Positions 37,097 to 45,472 of a stretch of 64,000 nucleotides of DNA are shown here, piece by piece. The position numbers and the translations under genes are program-made. The DNA comes from Gemmobacter lutimaris (GTDB lineage: Bacteria > Pseudomonadota > Alphaproteobacteria > Rhodobacterales > Rhodobacteraceae), in the NCBI RefSeq assembly GCF_003570715.1, contig NZ_QXXQ01000013.1, positions 52,431 through 116,430 of the forward strand. Direction: 5' to 3'. Within the stretch, counting starts at the first letter, position 1, and each line of letters starts with the position of its first letter. The notes under the pieces were generated by a model that worked only from the letters and a program-made list of their open reading frames with translations, did not search any database and had not been told where the DNA came from.

Positions 37097-37143
37097 ACAT
37101 CCGCTCTCTCGGCCCCAAACAAGCCGTATACCGGGGTAAACAT
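37081..37143. repeat. Two parS-like palindromes at the end of repC
   Basis: Site 1 (37081-37100) is ATGTTTACC-GG-GGTAAACAT, a 20-base palindrome with 9-base arms; the repC stop TAA lies inside it. Site 2 (37126-37143) is GTATACC-GG-GGTAAACAT, the same core with one changed base, 43 bases further on (four helical turns). A repeated, palindromic core next to repABC fits the RepB centromere parS. I saw no other copy in the window. Confidence 0.7.
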
Positions 37144-37469
37144 GACCTCGTGCTGCAATATGATCGAAAACAGAATAGCGGCCATGCCCCCGCCCGATGC
37201 ACGCTACAGTTACGAATGCGAAAGGATTGTATATTGACAGAGTTTGGCAAAGCCCTTGCGCAACTCAGCATTCCTAAGCTTGCAAGGGGCGTTGTGAGCA
37301 GCTCCGTAACATCCCGCACGCTCTTTGCTGGCTTCTATCGGATCGTCAGCCAGAACTCGAAGCGAAACCGCTTTACCAGTGGCGGGCGCAGGGGCTTCAC
37401 CTCGACCTCTGGGGTGATGCCGAACGGGCCGCCCCTGTCTGGAGACGGCCCGCAGAAACGGCAGGGCGT
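37144..37469. other. Non-coding region after parS
   Basis: No gene is supported here. A CCCTTGC/GCAAGGG inverted repeat (37253-37259 and 37282-37288) could be a repC terminator, and a CGGGCCG/CGGCCCG stem (37425-37431 and 37446-37452) lies after the convergent minus-strand membrane gene. Neither has a clear T-tract. Confidence 0.4.
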
Positions 37470-38162
37470 TCAGGTGGCTTTTGCGACAGCAGTGCGAGTG
37501 CCCCAGTTCAGTGCAACCGCAAGCACGATGGCAAGGATACCGGCGGCGGCAGAGCTATAGATTTCCGGGATCGGCGACAGGAAGATGGCAAGCCCCGCTG
37601 CGATCCCAGTCATTGCATTGCGCCGCGTGGCGCTGTTGTAGAACATCACCCCCACGGCACCGTAAAGCGCGGGCAGGGTATAGGCCTTGATCGCATCGGC
37701 CATAGGTGGCGGCAGAATGGCGATCAGCGCACCGCCGATCAACACCAGCGCGATCAGGAATACCAGGTTCACCAGCACGGACACCACGATGCCAAGCACC
37801 GCTGCGACCTCGGCCTTGCGGGTTCCGGCCTCGGCTGCAATGGCGCTTTGGCAGGAAATTACTACTGGCATACGCATGTTGCCGATATTGCCCGACAGAA
37901 AGCTGATATAGGTGCCGCAGACGCCAAGGACGGGGAAATAGGAAACCGGCTCCACCACCCACATGATGCCCGCGATGGTGGCAATGGCCAGAAAGCCGGT
38001 CAGGATCGGGCCAATACCCGGAAAGGCCCCCAGCACGAAGGACAGGTAAAGCGCAGGCATCAGGCACAGCACCATGGCGACAGCAAGGGTCAGTCGGCCA
38101 ATGCGATGGGCACGCGGGATGAAAATGCTTCTGTAGAAGCCTTCCATGTTCTGTTGGGTCAT
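37470..38162 (-). CDS. Small polytopic membrane protein, partner of DUF5058 protein
   Basis: A 230-residue integral membrane protein with about six hydrophobic segments (LTLAVAMVLCLMPALYLSFVLGAF; GPILTGFLAIATIAGIMWVV; EVAAVLGIVVSVLVNLVFLIALVLIGGALIAIL; the C-terminal AAAGILAIVLAVAL). An intramembrane motif GTYISFLSGNIGNMRMPVVISCQSAIAAEAGTRKAEVA stands out. I do not recognise a characterised function. It lies 26 bases after the DUF5058-type gene and downstream of an M20 amidohydrolase, so the two membrane proteins probably form a transporter for its substrate or product. GGAAGTGAG precedes the ATG. Confidence 0.75.
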   Translation of the reverse strand: MTQQNMEGFYRSIFIPRAHRIGRLTLAVAMVLCLMPALYLSFVLGAFPGIGPILTGFLAIATIAGIMWVVEPVSYFPVLGVCGTYISFLSGNIGNMRMPVVISCQSAIAAEAGTRKAEVAAVLGIVVSVLVNLVFLIALVLIGGALIAILPPPMADAIKAYTLPALYGAVGVMFYNSATRRNAMTGIAAGLAIFLSPIPEIYSSAAAGILAIVLAVALNWGTRTAVAKAT

Positions 38163-38188
38163 CTCACTTCCTTTCCAGTATTGTGCGA

Positions 38189-38926
38189 TCAGGCCAGCAG
38201 GTGACTGGCGACCGAACCCGCGACCAGCCCCGCGATCAGCGCAAAGCCCACCGACCATTCCCGTAGCCAGGCCCGGTGCTTGCCCATCATGTGCAGGATC
38301 ACCATGCACAGCGCGGCAACGACGACGGCAGCCATGTCATCCAACTCGAACTTGAAATTGCTGAGCCAGGTCTTGTCGATCACCGCATTCACGCCCAGCA
38401 GGCCAAAGATGGCGACGGGGGTCGCGGTGCCCACGGCGCGGATCAGTCCGGGGTTGCTGACCGACATCTTGTTCTGCGCCCGGTCCAGCCCCTTGGTCAG
38501 AAGGAAGGCAGAAAGCAGCCAGCCCATGCCGCCCAGCGTCATGACCCAGACCGAGGCGGCAAGGGCCTGAAGCGTATAGCTGTCGGCGCCCAGCTTCGCG
38601 CCTAGCGCCTTGGCGCCCTGATCGGCCGCAAGGAATTCGAACACCGCCGAGCCGATGACACCGACCCGCATCAGCGTGACTGGCCCGCCGACCATGGCCA
38701 TCAGCGAAACCGCGACGAAAAAGATAGCGATGGCGGGGCCGACCGAGTTGATGGCCGCTGTCTTGTAGACGATCCGCCGCTCCTCGGGCGTCAGGATGGC
38801 GTAGCGGTCCGAAAAATCCAGCGTCATGCGCAGATAGAGCAACGACTGCACCACCACAACGCCGATCACGAGCGTTGCGAACAGCCACAAGACCGGGCCG
38901 TTCGCAATCTGAAGAACCTGTTCCAT
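38189..38926 (-). CDS. DUF5058-type membrane protein
   Basis: A 245-residue protein with about six to seven membrane segments (ANGPVLWLFATLVIGVVVVQSLLYLRM; INSVGPAIAIFFVAVSLMAMVGGPVTLMRVGVIGSAVFEFLAA; ALAASVWVMTLGGMGWLLSAFLLTKGL; C-terminal MAAVVVAALCMVILHMMG). It resembles the DUF5058 family, for which I know no assigned function. The companion membrane gene follows at once and an M20 peptidase/amidohydrolase precedes it, pointing to uptake or export linked to an acylated amino acid or peptide. Confidence 0.72.
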   Translation of the reverse strand: MEQVLQIANGPVLWLFATLVIGVVVVQSLLYLRMTLDFSDRYAILTPEERRIVYKTAAINSVGPAIAIFFVAVSLMAMVGGPVTLMRVGVIGSAVFEFLAADQGAKALGAKLGADSYTLQALAASVWVMTLGGMGWLLSAFLLTKGLDRAQNKMSVSNPGLIRAVGTATPVAIFGLLGVNAVIDKTWLSNFKFELDDMAAVVVAALCMVILHMMGKHRAWLREWSVGFALIAGLVAGSVASHLLA

Positions 38927-38954
38927 TTGGTTTTCCCTGTTGCTGATTATGGGA

Positions 38955-40118
38955 TCAGGCCAGTTCCGCCGCGATCAGGCGGCAGAAATAGCTCGCTGCC
39001 GTGGGCAGGATGTCATCGTTGAAATCGAAGCCCGGATTGTGCGGCATGGCACCGGGACCGGCGCCAACCATGATGTAATTGCCGGGCACATCCTCGACCA
39101 TGAAGGCGAAATCCTCGCTGCCGGTGAAGGGGGCCACATCGCCATGCACGTTCTCGGCGCCGACCGTTTCGGTGGCGACGGCAAGCGCGATGGCGGTCGC
39201 GTCCGGGTCGTTGACCAGCGGCACGAAGATGTCTTCGAACGTGATCTCGGCGCTGCCGCCATAGGTGGTAGCCACGCCCTGCACCACCTCGGTCAGGCGC
39301 TGGGTCATCTGGTCGCCCACCGCCTTGTTGAAGTAACGCAGGCAGCCCTTCATCGACGCCTTGTCGGGGATTACGTTGAAACTGTTGGTCCCGGCATAGA
39401 CGTCGGTGAAGGACACGATGCCGGATTCGATGGGATCGACATTGCGTGCCACGATGCTTTGCGCCGTCATCACGATGTTCGCGGCGATCTGCGTGGCGTC
39501 GATGGTGGTCTGGGGCAGGGCGGCATGGCCGCCGCGGCCCTGCACCCGGATGGTGAAGAAGCGGCTGCCCGCCATCATCCGCCCGCTGCGGGTGAAGATG
39601 TGGTCCTTCGCATAGCCCGGCGCGTTGTGATAGGCATAGATCCGGTCACAGGGAAACCGCTCCAGCAACCCGTCCTTCAGCATGGCCAGCGCGCCGCCCA
39701 GACCCTCTTCCGCCGGCTGAAAGATGAAATGCACCTTGCCCGCGAAATCGCGGTCGCGCGAAAGATGCCAAGCGGTCGCCAGCAAGGTGGCGGTGTGACC
39801 GTCATGGCCGCAGGCATGCATGACCCCCGGCACTTTGGAGCTGTAGGGCTTCCCGGTTTCTTCGGTGATCGGCAACGCATCCATATCGGCGCGCAGGCCG
39901 ATGGTGCGGTTTGAAGGCCGCTTGCCGCGCAACACGCCCACGATACCAGTGCCCCCGATGCCGGTATGCACCTCGTCCATCCCGTATTCGCGCAGCTTGG
40001 TTGCCACCAGTTCCGCTGCGAAGGTCTCCTGAAAGCCGAGCCCCGGATTTTCGTGCATGGCCCGGCGCATGCGGGCGAATTCGTCCTGCGCCGCAACGAT
40101 GCTTTCGATCATCCCCAT
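38955..40118 (-). CDS. M20D-family amidohydrolase / N-acyl amino acid hydrolase
   Basis: A 387-residue metallo-amidohydrolase of the HipO/AbgB/IAA-amino acid hydrolase group. Metal-site motifs are GLRADMDALPI (residues about 72-82), MHACGHDGHTATLL (about 100-113) and FQPAEEGLGGA (about 133-143); the dimerisation domain contains GRGGHAALPQTTID. It hydrolyses N-acyl or N-aryl amino acids; the actual substrate is unknown. GGGAGGAAC precedes the ATG at 40118 (a second ATG is two codons on). It is divergent from marR with a palindromic operator between. Confidence 0.88.
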   Translation of the reverse strand: MGMIESIVAAQDEFARMRRAMHENPGLGFQETFAAELVATKLREYGMDEVHTGIGGTGIVGVLRGKRPSNRTIGLRADMDALPITEETGKPYSSKVPGVMHACGHDGHTATLLATAWHLSRDRDFAGKVHFIFQPAEEGLGGALAMLKDGLLERFPCDRIYAYHNAPGYAKDHIFTRSGRMMAGSRFFTIRVQGRGGHAALPQTTIDATQIAANIVMTAQSIVARNVDPIESGIVSFTDVYAGTNSFNVIPDKASMKGCLRYFNKAVGDQMTQRLTEVVQGVATTYGGSAEITFEDIFVPLVNDPDATAIALAVATETVGAENVHGDVAPFTGSEDFAFMVEDVPGNYIMVGAGPGAMPHNPGFDFNDDILPTAASYFCRLIAAELA

Positions 40119-40158
40119 CCTGTTCCTCCCGAATCATCTGATATTATTTCACTCAGAA

Positions 40159-40179
40159 ATAGTCTCATATTGATACTAT
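40159..40179. promoter_or_regulatory. Palindromic MarR-type operator
   Basis: ATAGT-C-TCA-TAT-TGA-T-ACTAT is a 21-base near-perfect palindrome (ATAGTNTCANNNTGANACTAT) lying 41 bases upstream of the amidohydrolase start and 59 bases upstream of marR. Its position and form suit a homodimeric winged-helix repressor controlling both divergent genes. Confidence 0.72.
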
Positions 40180-40237
40180 TGTGCCTAACGAATATTTGCG
40201 GCTTGATGGATCAGGGCCGGTATTGCACAGGGGGCGC

Positions 40238-40774
40238 ATGCCGAAACGCGATGGAAAGGCCGCGATGTACAGGAACTGGTCAAAGGCGTTTCGGCAGGGA
40301 AACGCGGTCTACAAGCTGAACATGCTGGGCACGGCTGCTGTCAGGGCGCTTGATGACCGTTTCGTCGCGCTGGTGGGGCTTGATGTGCGAACGGTGCGGG
40401 TGCTGCGGCTGATCGGCGATAACCCCGGCATCGGGTTTGCCGAAATCGCCACCTATGGCGCGTTGGAACGCAGCCTTGCCTCGCGCCTGATCCAGAGTCT
40501 CGTGCGTGGCGGGCATGTCGAGCGCCACAACGACCCACAGGATGCCCGTCGCTTTGGCCTTTACATCACCGAAACTGGCAGCACCGCGCGGGCGCGCGCC
40601 GATCTTCTGTCAGAGGTGGGGCTGAAGCTGCTGTTTCAGGATTTCGACGCCGCCGAGGTTGCGGCGTTCAGCAGCATGATGGACCGGCTGGCTGAATGGA
40701 TCGACAGCGACGAGTTTGAGCGCAGCGCCGCCAGTCAGTTGGACGAAGCCGCCCGCCGGGCTGAAACGCTTTAG
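40238..40774 (+). CDS. MarR-family transcriptional regulator
   Basis: A 178-residue winged-helix regulator. The DNA-binding part is LRLIGDNPGIGFAEIATYGALERSLASRLIQSLVRGGHVERHNDPQDARRFGLYITETG, with the wing containing the conserved DARR and G-L-x-I-T-x-x-G pattern. It probably senses the substrate of the divergent amidohydrolase/transporter genes. The frame opens at a GTG at 40181, next to the operator, but the ATG at 40238 has CAGGGGGC upstream and was chosen; an ATG at 40265 is also possible. Confidence 0.85.
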   Translation: MPKRDGKAAMYRNWSKAFRQGNAVYKLNMLGTAAVRALDDRFVALVGLDVRTVRVLRLIGDNPGIGFAEIATYGALERSLASRLIQSLVRGGHVERHNDPQDARRFGLYITETGSTARARADLLSEVGLKLLFQDFDAAEVAAFSSMMDRLAEWIDSDEFERSAASQLDEAARRAETL

Positions 40775-41139
40775 CCCCGCGGCGGCCATCACCGTCCACA
40801 TCGCGCCGCGCAGGGCGCGACAGGTGGGTTTCAGATGGGGGAGGGCAGGGCGCTTGGCGTGCCAACCGCTCCGGCACGCGGCGCAGTCAGTCTTTGGCTT
40901 TGGTGACAGCGGCCTGCTTGGCGGGGGATGCGGGATCTGAAAGCGCGGCTCAGACCTTGCCATCGCATCCCGAAACAGCGGGGGTTCACGCTCGGCCCGT
41001 GACGACGAGGGAATCCCTGCCGCGATTTGGGGCGCGGCGGGGAATTGCATGCGCCATCCGAGGATCGCCCATGTCACATTCAGTGGCACGATGGCACCGG
41101 GCATTATCAACGCCTTGCGGCGTTGAGGGGCGCCACAGA
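40775..41139. other. Non-coding region between marR and the DUF1127 gene
   Basis: No supported gene. AACGCC-TTGC-GGCGTT (41109-41124) forms a stem just after the DUF1127 stop and may end that transcript, although no T-tract follows. Open frames here have the composition of antisense or non-coding DNA. Confidence 0.45.
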
Positions 41140-41367
41140 TCAGTAGTAGAACTGGTCGCGGAAGACGTGCTGCACGATCCGGTCGCGGGTCAGGCCAAGC
41201 TTGGCCAGTTCCGCATCGCTCAGCGCCTGAAGCCGTTCCACGCGGTCGGCCCGCGACCGCATTTCGCCATAGCGGACCAGCGCGGCGCCAATATATGCAA
41301 GAACCTGCGCGCCGAATTTCTTGCCAAGGCCTGCATTGCGGCTCGGAATGTCTGATGTATAGCTCAT
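41140..41367 (-). CDS. DUF1127-family small protein
   Basis: A 75-residue protein with the C-terminal Arg-rich DUF1127 motif (RVERLQALSDAELAKLGLTRDRIVQHVFRDQFYY). Members in alphaproteobacteria are small, often stress-responsive, and some bind RNA. The start at 41367 has a strong ribosome binding site (AGGAGG). The frame opens further upstream but only this start is plausible. It lies downstream of the nir operon and may be co-expressed with it or have its own promoter. Confidence 0.85.
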   Translation of the reverse strand: MSYTSDIPSRNAGLGKKFGAQVLAYIGAALVRYGEMRSRADRVERLQALSDAELAKLGLTRDRIVQHVFRDQFYY

Positions 41368-41449
41368 GGAAACCTCCTGAAGCATGGATCGGTTGGTTTC
41401 CCCCCTTGCGGCTGAACTTACGTCGGCAGGGCCGAGCTCACAACCGGAG

Positions 41450-41466
41450 ATGCTGCATTGCAGCAT
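41450..41466. repeat. 17-base perfect palindrome upstream of DUF1127
   Basis: ATGCTGCA-T-TGCAGCAT lies 82 bases upstream of the DUF1127 ATG and 25 bases after the stop of the last nir-operon gene. It could be an operator of the DUF1127 promoter or the stem of a terminator for the nir operon, though there is no T-tract. Confidence 0.45.
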
Positions 41467-41490
41467 TGCGCTGAGGGCAAGGCAGGGTTG

Positions 41491-41751
41491 TTACCGCTCT
41501 GCCTCGGCGATCAGCCCGCCAATCCAGCGTGCAGCGGCCAAGGTTGCAGGAAGGCCGAGTGGCAGGCTCCAGACCAACGCGGACACGGGGGCGATATTGG
41601 CAAAACCGACGGAATGCAGGATCAGCCCCAGAAGAAAAAGGTTGATCGCCACCGCCCCGGTGGCAAAGGGCCAGATCCACAGCCTGAGCCGCCACATCCG
41701 GCGCGGATCAATGGCTGGTGCCGTCTTCGAAAGTGATCTTGTTCCAGACAT
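41491..41751 (-). CDS. Small two-helix membrane protein at the end of the nir operon
   Basis: An 86-residue protein with two membrane segments (IWPFATGAVAINLFLLGLILHSVGF and ALVWSLPLGLPATLAAARWIGGLIA). It overlaps the 3' end of nirN by 44 bases in another frame and has GGA at 9 bases before its ATG. The family is not recognised. Its place suggests a role linked to heme d1 maturation or cytochrome electron transfer, but no catalytic motif is visible. Confidence 0.65.
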   Translation of the reverse strand: MSGTRSLSKTAPAIDPRRMWRLRLWIWPFATGAVAINLFLLGLILHSVGFANIAPVSALVWSLPLGLPATLAAARWIGGLIAEAER

Positions 41752-43333
41752 TGTATTTTCCTGAAGGCTTGCGCATCGGCAGGCGGGTGAGTTCCTTAAG
41801 GCTGTGGCTGTCATAGACGATTACTGCGCCCTCCTGTTCCCAGACCGAAACCAGCGCCTTGCTGCCGTCGCGGGTGAATTCGGTATGGGCCACCGTCTTG
41901 CCGGGTTCGGGCTTCAGCACCTTCACCACCCCCAGCGTCTGCTTGTCGATCAGATGCATCTCGCCCTTGTGCGGCCCGGTAAAGACATCGGCCCAGATCT
42001 GCGGTGCGCCATCGTGGCTGCGCAGGAAGAAGCCCGGCCCCGAGGTCTCGATCACCTTCAGCACATGCCAGTCCTGCATGTCGATCACGCTGATCCGCCC
42101 CTCGTTCAGGTGTGGCACCGCCATGACGCGGCGACCGTCGCGCATCCAGCTTATGCCGCTGCCCAGATGCGGCATGCCGGGCAGGGGCAGGGTGGCGATA
42201 TCGCGCCCGACATCGAGGTTCACCACCACGCCGGTCTCGCCCTCGCGGTTGGCGCCGATCAGGTTGCGGTAATCGGGGTCGAAGAAAAAGTCGTCCAGCG
42301 GCGCCGAAACCGCGATGCGGCGCCTCGCGAACAAGCCGCGCTCGACGCCCATCGCCTCTTCCATACCGTTCTCGTTGGAATGGACCAGCCCCTCGGAATA
42401 GGGGCCGCCATCCTCGGACGTGGCGATCTCCCAGATCTCGGGCACATCTTTCAGTGCCAGCACGAAAGTCTTGCGGCGCGGCGCCTGATAGACGGCGGAA
42501 ACCCGGCTGGGCCGCCCCTTGCGATCCGCCACCGCGATGACGCGGGCGACGCTCAGGTCATCGGTGGACAGGATCGTCAGTGTTGCAGGCAGGTAATTCG
42601 CCACCGCAAGCCATTTGCCGTCGGCACTCATGGCGATGTTGCGGCTGTTGAGACCCGCGCGCACCCGACCGACCTCGTGCAGTGACCAGATGTCGTATTT
42701 CTGCACCCAGCCATCGCGCGACATGACAAAGACATAGCGGCCGTCTGGGCTGAACTTTGGGCCGCCATGCACGGCGAAGGGGGTTTCGAACCGATCCAGC
42801 ACCGCAAGGCTGTCGCCATCCAGCACCGAGATATGGCTGTCGCCGGTTTCCACCACCAGCGTGATGTTCATCGGATCGGCGGCGAACACCGGCGCGGACG
42901 CGGCCTGGTAATCGGCGGTCATCTCGCGCGTCGCGCCGATCGCCGCCGCATCCCAGACGGGCGGGGCCGCCAGCGGGGCCGAGACATAATCCGCCACCGC
43001 CGCGATCTCCTCGGGGCGCAGCGTATCGCGGAAAGCGGGCATCTGCGTCATGGCCCGCCCTTCGGCGATCACCGCCTGCAACCTGTCGCCCTGCAAACGG
43101 CCAAGGCTTTCCGGGATCAGCGCCGGCCCCTTGCCGCCCAGCCGCGTTTCGGCATGGCACGAGGCGCAAAGATCAGCATAGATCGCCGCCCCGTCCGGCC
43201 CCGCCAGCGCGGCTTCGGCGAGCCCCAGCAGAACCGCCGCTGCCCATTTACCTTGGCGAAAATATCCCCCCGCCGGAGGCGTCCTGTCCGCGCCACCGGG
43301 TGCGCGGTTACAGGAAACGATGCGCCGGATCAT
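41708..43333 (-). CDS. nirN: NirN, c-type cytochrome/d1-binding dehydrogenase of heme d1 synthesis
   Basis: A 541-residue periplasmic protein related to NirS. It has an N-terminal cytochrome c domain with the heme motif CASCH (near residue 57) and a C-terminal eight-bladed propeller that binds dihydro-heme d1. NirN carries out the final dehydrogenation and passes heme d1 to NirS. The hydrophobic stretch [17 protein letters not shown] (about 28-45) may be the signal, but it follows an unusual 27-residue N-terminus, since no better ATG exists. The start overlaps nirJ by 26 bases. Confidence 0.9.
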   Translation of the reverse strand: MIRRIVSCNRAPGGADRTPPAGGYFRQGKWAAAVLLGLAEAALAGPDGAAIYADLCASCHAETRLGGKGPALIPESLGRLQGDRLQAVIAEGRAMTQMPAFRDTLRPEEIAAVADYVSAPLAAPPVWDAAAIGATREMTADYQAASAPVFAADPMNITLVVETGDSHISVLDGDSLAVLDRFETPFAVHGGPKFSPDGRYVFVMSRDGWVQKYDIWSLHEVGRVRAGLNSRNIAMSADGKWLAVANYLPATLTILSTDDLSVARVIAVADRKGRPSRVSAVYQAPRRKTFVLALKDVPEIWEIATSEDGGPYSEGLVHSNENGMEEAMGVERGLFARRRIAVSAPLDDFFFDPDYRNLIGANREGETGVVVNLDVGRDIATLPLPGMPHLGSGISWMRDGRRVMAVPHLNEGRISVIDMQDWHVLKVIETSGPGFFLRSHDGAPQIWADVFTGPHKGEMHLIDKQTLGVVKVLKPEPGKTVAHTEFTRDGSKALVSVWEQEGAVIVYDSHSLKELTRLPMRKPSGKYNVWNKITFEDGTSH

Positions 43334-44516
43334 GGCTTTTCCCCCGGAATGGCGTGACGGTCAGCCGCTCGGCCGCATCCAGCCCGATTTCAGCGTTGCT
43401 CAGGTAACAGGCCGGATCTTCAGCCCAGGGGTCGCCGGTGATCTGAAGCGCGCGGATGCGGGTATTGCCGCCGCAGATCGTCTTGAAGGCGCAGGCGCCA
43501 CAACGGCCCTTCAAGGGGCGCGGCCGCTGGCGCAGCGTCGCCAGCATCGGGTCGGTGCCGGTCCACAATTGGCTGAACGGCGTGTCCTTCACCGAACCCA
43601 CGGTATAGTCGGACCAGTAGGTATCGGGGTGCACCTTGCCCTGCGGGTCGATATTGGCGACGCCCAGCCCACTGGAATTGCCACCCCAGGCCGCCAGATG
43701 CGCCTCGACCTGTGCGGCCTTGTCTGCATCGAAATTGCGCCGCACCCAGCGCAGGAAATAGACGGCATCAGCATCGTTGTTGCCGGTGACGATTTCCAGC
43801 GGCTGATCCTCGGCCACCGCGATCCATGCGCGATCCATCAGCTGATCCATCGCATGACGGGTGCGGCGGTGGGCGGTATCCTCTCCCCGGTTCTTGTCGC
43901 CCCGCCCGGCATAAACAAGGTGCGACAGATAGAACTTGTCCACCCCTTCGGCGTCGCAAAGGTCCATCATCGCGGACAGCATGGCGGCATTGTCCTCGGT
44001 GATGGTGAAGCGCAGCCCCACCTTCACGCCCCGCGCCTTGCAGGCTCGCACCCCGGCGAGGGCGGCATCAAAGGCGCCGTCCATGCCGCGGAACCAGTCG
44101 TTCATTGCGCCGATCCCGTCCAGCGAGATGCCGACATAATCGAAGGCCAGATCGGCGATACGGTCGATGTGTTCGGCCACCTTCGTGCCGTTGGTGGACA
44201 GCGACAGGTGACGGAACCCGAGTTCCTGCGCCCGCGTGGCAAGGTCGAAGAAATCGAACCGGCTCAGCGGCTCGCCGCCCGACAGGATCAGCGCGGGGAT
44301 GCCGTAAGCATACAGGTCGTCCAGCACCGCCATGGCCTGTTCGTGGCTCAGTTCCCCCGGAAAGGGAACGTCGGCCGAGGTGGTATAGCAATGCCGGCAG
44401 CGCAGGTTGCAGGTGCGGGTCAGGTTCCAGATCACCACGGGCTTCACCGCACCCGCGCGTCGGCGCACCGGGGTGGGGGCCACCAGTTCGCGCATGTATT
44501 GGGTCAGACGGAACAT
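43308..44516 (-). CDS. nirJ: NirJ, radical SAM enzyme of heme d1 synthesis
   Basis: A 402-residue radical SAM protein that removes the propionate side chains from the d1 precursor. The [4Fe-4S]/SAM motif CNLRCRHC is near residue 36 and the SPASM-like C-terminal cysteines ([13 protein letters not shown] and DPACYL) are near 345-385. The length and both clusters fit NirJ. nirH lies 3 bases upstream and nirN overlaps downstream. Confidence 0.94.
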   Translation of the reverse strand: MFRLTQYMRELVAPTPVRRRAGAVKPVVIWNLTRTCNLRCRHCYTTSADVPFPGELSHEQAMAVLDDLYAYGIPALILSGGEPLSRFDFFDLATRAQELGFRHLSLSTNGTKVAEHIDRIADLAFDYVGISLDGIGAMNDWFRGMDGAFDAALAGVRACKARGVKVGLRFTITEDNAAMLSAMMDLCDAEGVDKFYLSHLVYAGRGDKNRGEDTAHRRTRHAMDQLMDRAWIAVAEDQPLEIVTGNNDADAVYFLRWVRRNFDADKAAQVEAHLAAWGGNSSGLGVANIDPQGKVHPDTYWSDYTVGSVKDTPFSQLWTGTDPMLATLRQRPRPLKGRCGACAFKTICGGNTRIRALQITGDPWAEDPACYLSNAEIGLDAAERLTVTPFRGKSHDPAHRFL

Positions 44517-44519
44517 GGC

Positions 44520-45005
44520 TCAGCCCCCTTCGGCAAGGCGCATCCCGGTCTTTTTCAGGATGCGGGTGGAATAGAGAATATCCTGCGCCCGGCAGGCCGG
44601 GCCGAGGAGGCGGGCAATCTGCCCGCGTTTCGTCTCGACCTCGGGGCGGCTGGTGCCGTGGATCATGGCGAACAGGTTATAGGGCCAGTCGGGCAGACTG
44701 CGCGGTCGCAGGTAGCAATGGCTGACGAAGGGCAGGGCGCCGACTTGGGCGCCAAGCCCGGCCGCACGGTCGTCGGCCACGTCCCAGACGCTCATGCCAT
44801 TCGCCACCATGCCAAGCGCGTAATGGTTGGGCGCCAGCGCGATGCGGCGGATCACCCCCGCCGCCTGCATCCGGGCCATGCGGTCCATCACCTCGGCCTC
44901 GGTCAGGTCGAGCCAGCGGGCGATTTCCGCGAAGGGATGCGGCGTCAGCGGCAGGCCGCCGGCGGTGGCCTGAAGGATGCGGCGGTCGGTGGCGTCGATG
45001 TTCAT
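44520..45005 (-). CDS. nirH: NirH, siroheme decarboxylase subunit
   Basis: A 161-residue Lrp/AsnC-like protein of the siroheme decarboxylase family (MNIDATDRRILQATAGGLPLTPHPFAEIARWLDLTEAEVMDRMARMQAAGVIRRIALAPNH). The motif RPRSLPDWPYNLFAMIHG is that of NirH/NirL. It converts siroheme toward 12,18-didecarboxysiroheme with NirDL and NirG. The start at 45005 overlaps the nirG stop as ATGA; upstream in-frame sequence belongs to the nirG region. Confidence 0.9.
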   Translation of the reverse strand: MNIDATDRRILQATAGGLPLTPHPFAEIARWLDLTEAEVMDRMARMQAAGVIRRIALAPNHYALGMVANGMSVWDVADDRAAGLGAQVGALPFVSHCYLRPRSLPDWPYNLFAMIHGTSRPEVETKRGQIARLLGPACRAQDILYSTRILKKTGMRLAEGG

Positions 45006-45472
45006 GCCTCTACCCGGAAGCCGATGAAGAATTCCTGCACCTTGGGGAAAAGATGCACGGTCAGCCCGGTTTCCGCCTCGATGTCGGCGGCTGTGGACGC
45101 AATGCCCTCGGCCCTTTCGCAGGCCAGAACGAACCACATGTTCAGCCGGTGCTGGCGTTCATAATTATGCGCGACCTCGGCATGGGCATTGACCAAAGTC
45201 ATGACCTCCTCGAAACGGTCCTCGGGCACCGCCATGGCGCAAAGGCAGAAGGCCCCGCCCATGGCGGCGGCATCAAGGAAGGGGCCAAAGCGGGTGATGG
45301 CGCCGATCTCGCGCAGGCGCGCGATACGGTCCAGCAGTGCCGCCTCGGTCAGGCCGGTTTCGCGGGCCAGTGCGGTGAAGGGGGCGGCGGTGATCTCGAT
45401 CCCGTCCTGCAGGTGGTTGAGGAGTTTCCGGTCGGTGGCGTCCAGCGCCTCGGGGGGCAGTTGCCGCCGCAT
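45002..45472 (-). CDS. nirG: NirG, siroheme decarboxylase subunit
   Basis: A 156-residue Lrp-like protein (ALDATDRKLLNHLQDGIEITAAPFTALARETGLTEAALLDRIARLREIGAITRFGPFLDAAAMGGAF). It ends FPKVQEFFIGFRVEA, like NirG/NirD chains. It shares one base with nirDL (TGATG) and four with nirH. It works with NirH and NirDL in decarboxylation of siroheme. The start at 45472 was chosen over an upstream extension that lies within nirDL. Confidence 0.9.
   Translation of the reverse strand: MRRQLPPEALDATDRKLLNHLQDGIEITAAPFTALARETGLTEAALLDRIARLREIGAITRFGPFLDAAAMGGAFCLCAMAVPEDRFEEVMTLVNAHAEVAHNYERQHRLNMWFVLACERAEGIASTAADIEAETGLTVHLFPKVQEFFIGFRVEA

Noticed and set aside
43320..45164. A 614-codon open frame opposite nirJ and nirH
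   Set aside because: The minus-strand genes have clear motifs; this frame has none.
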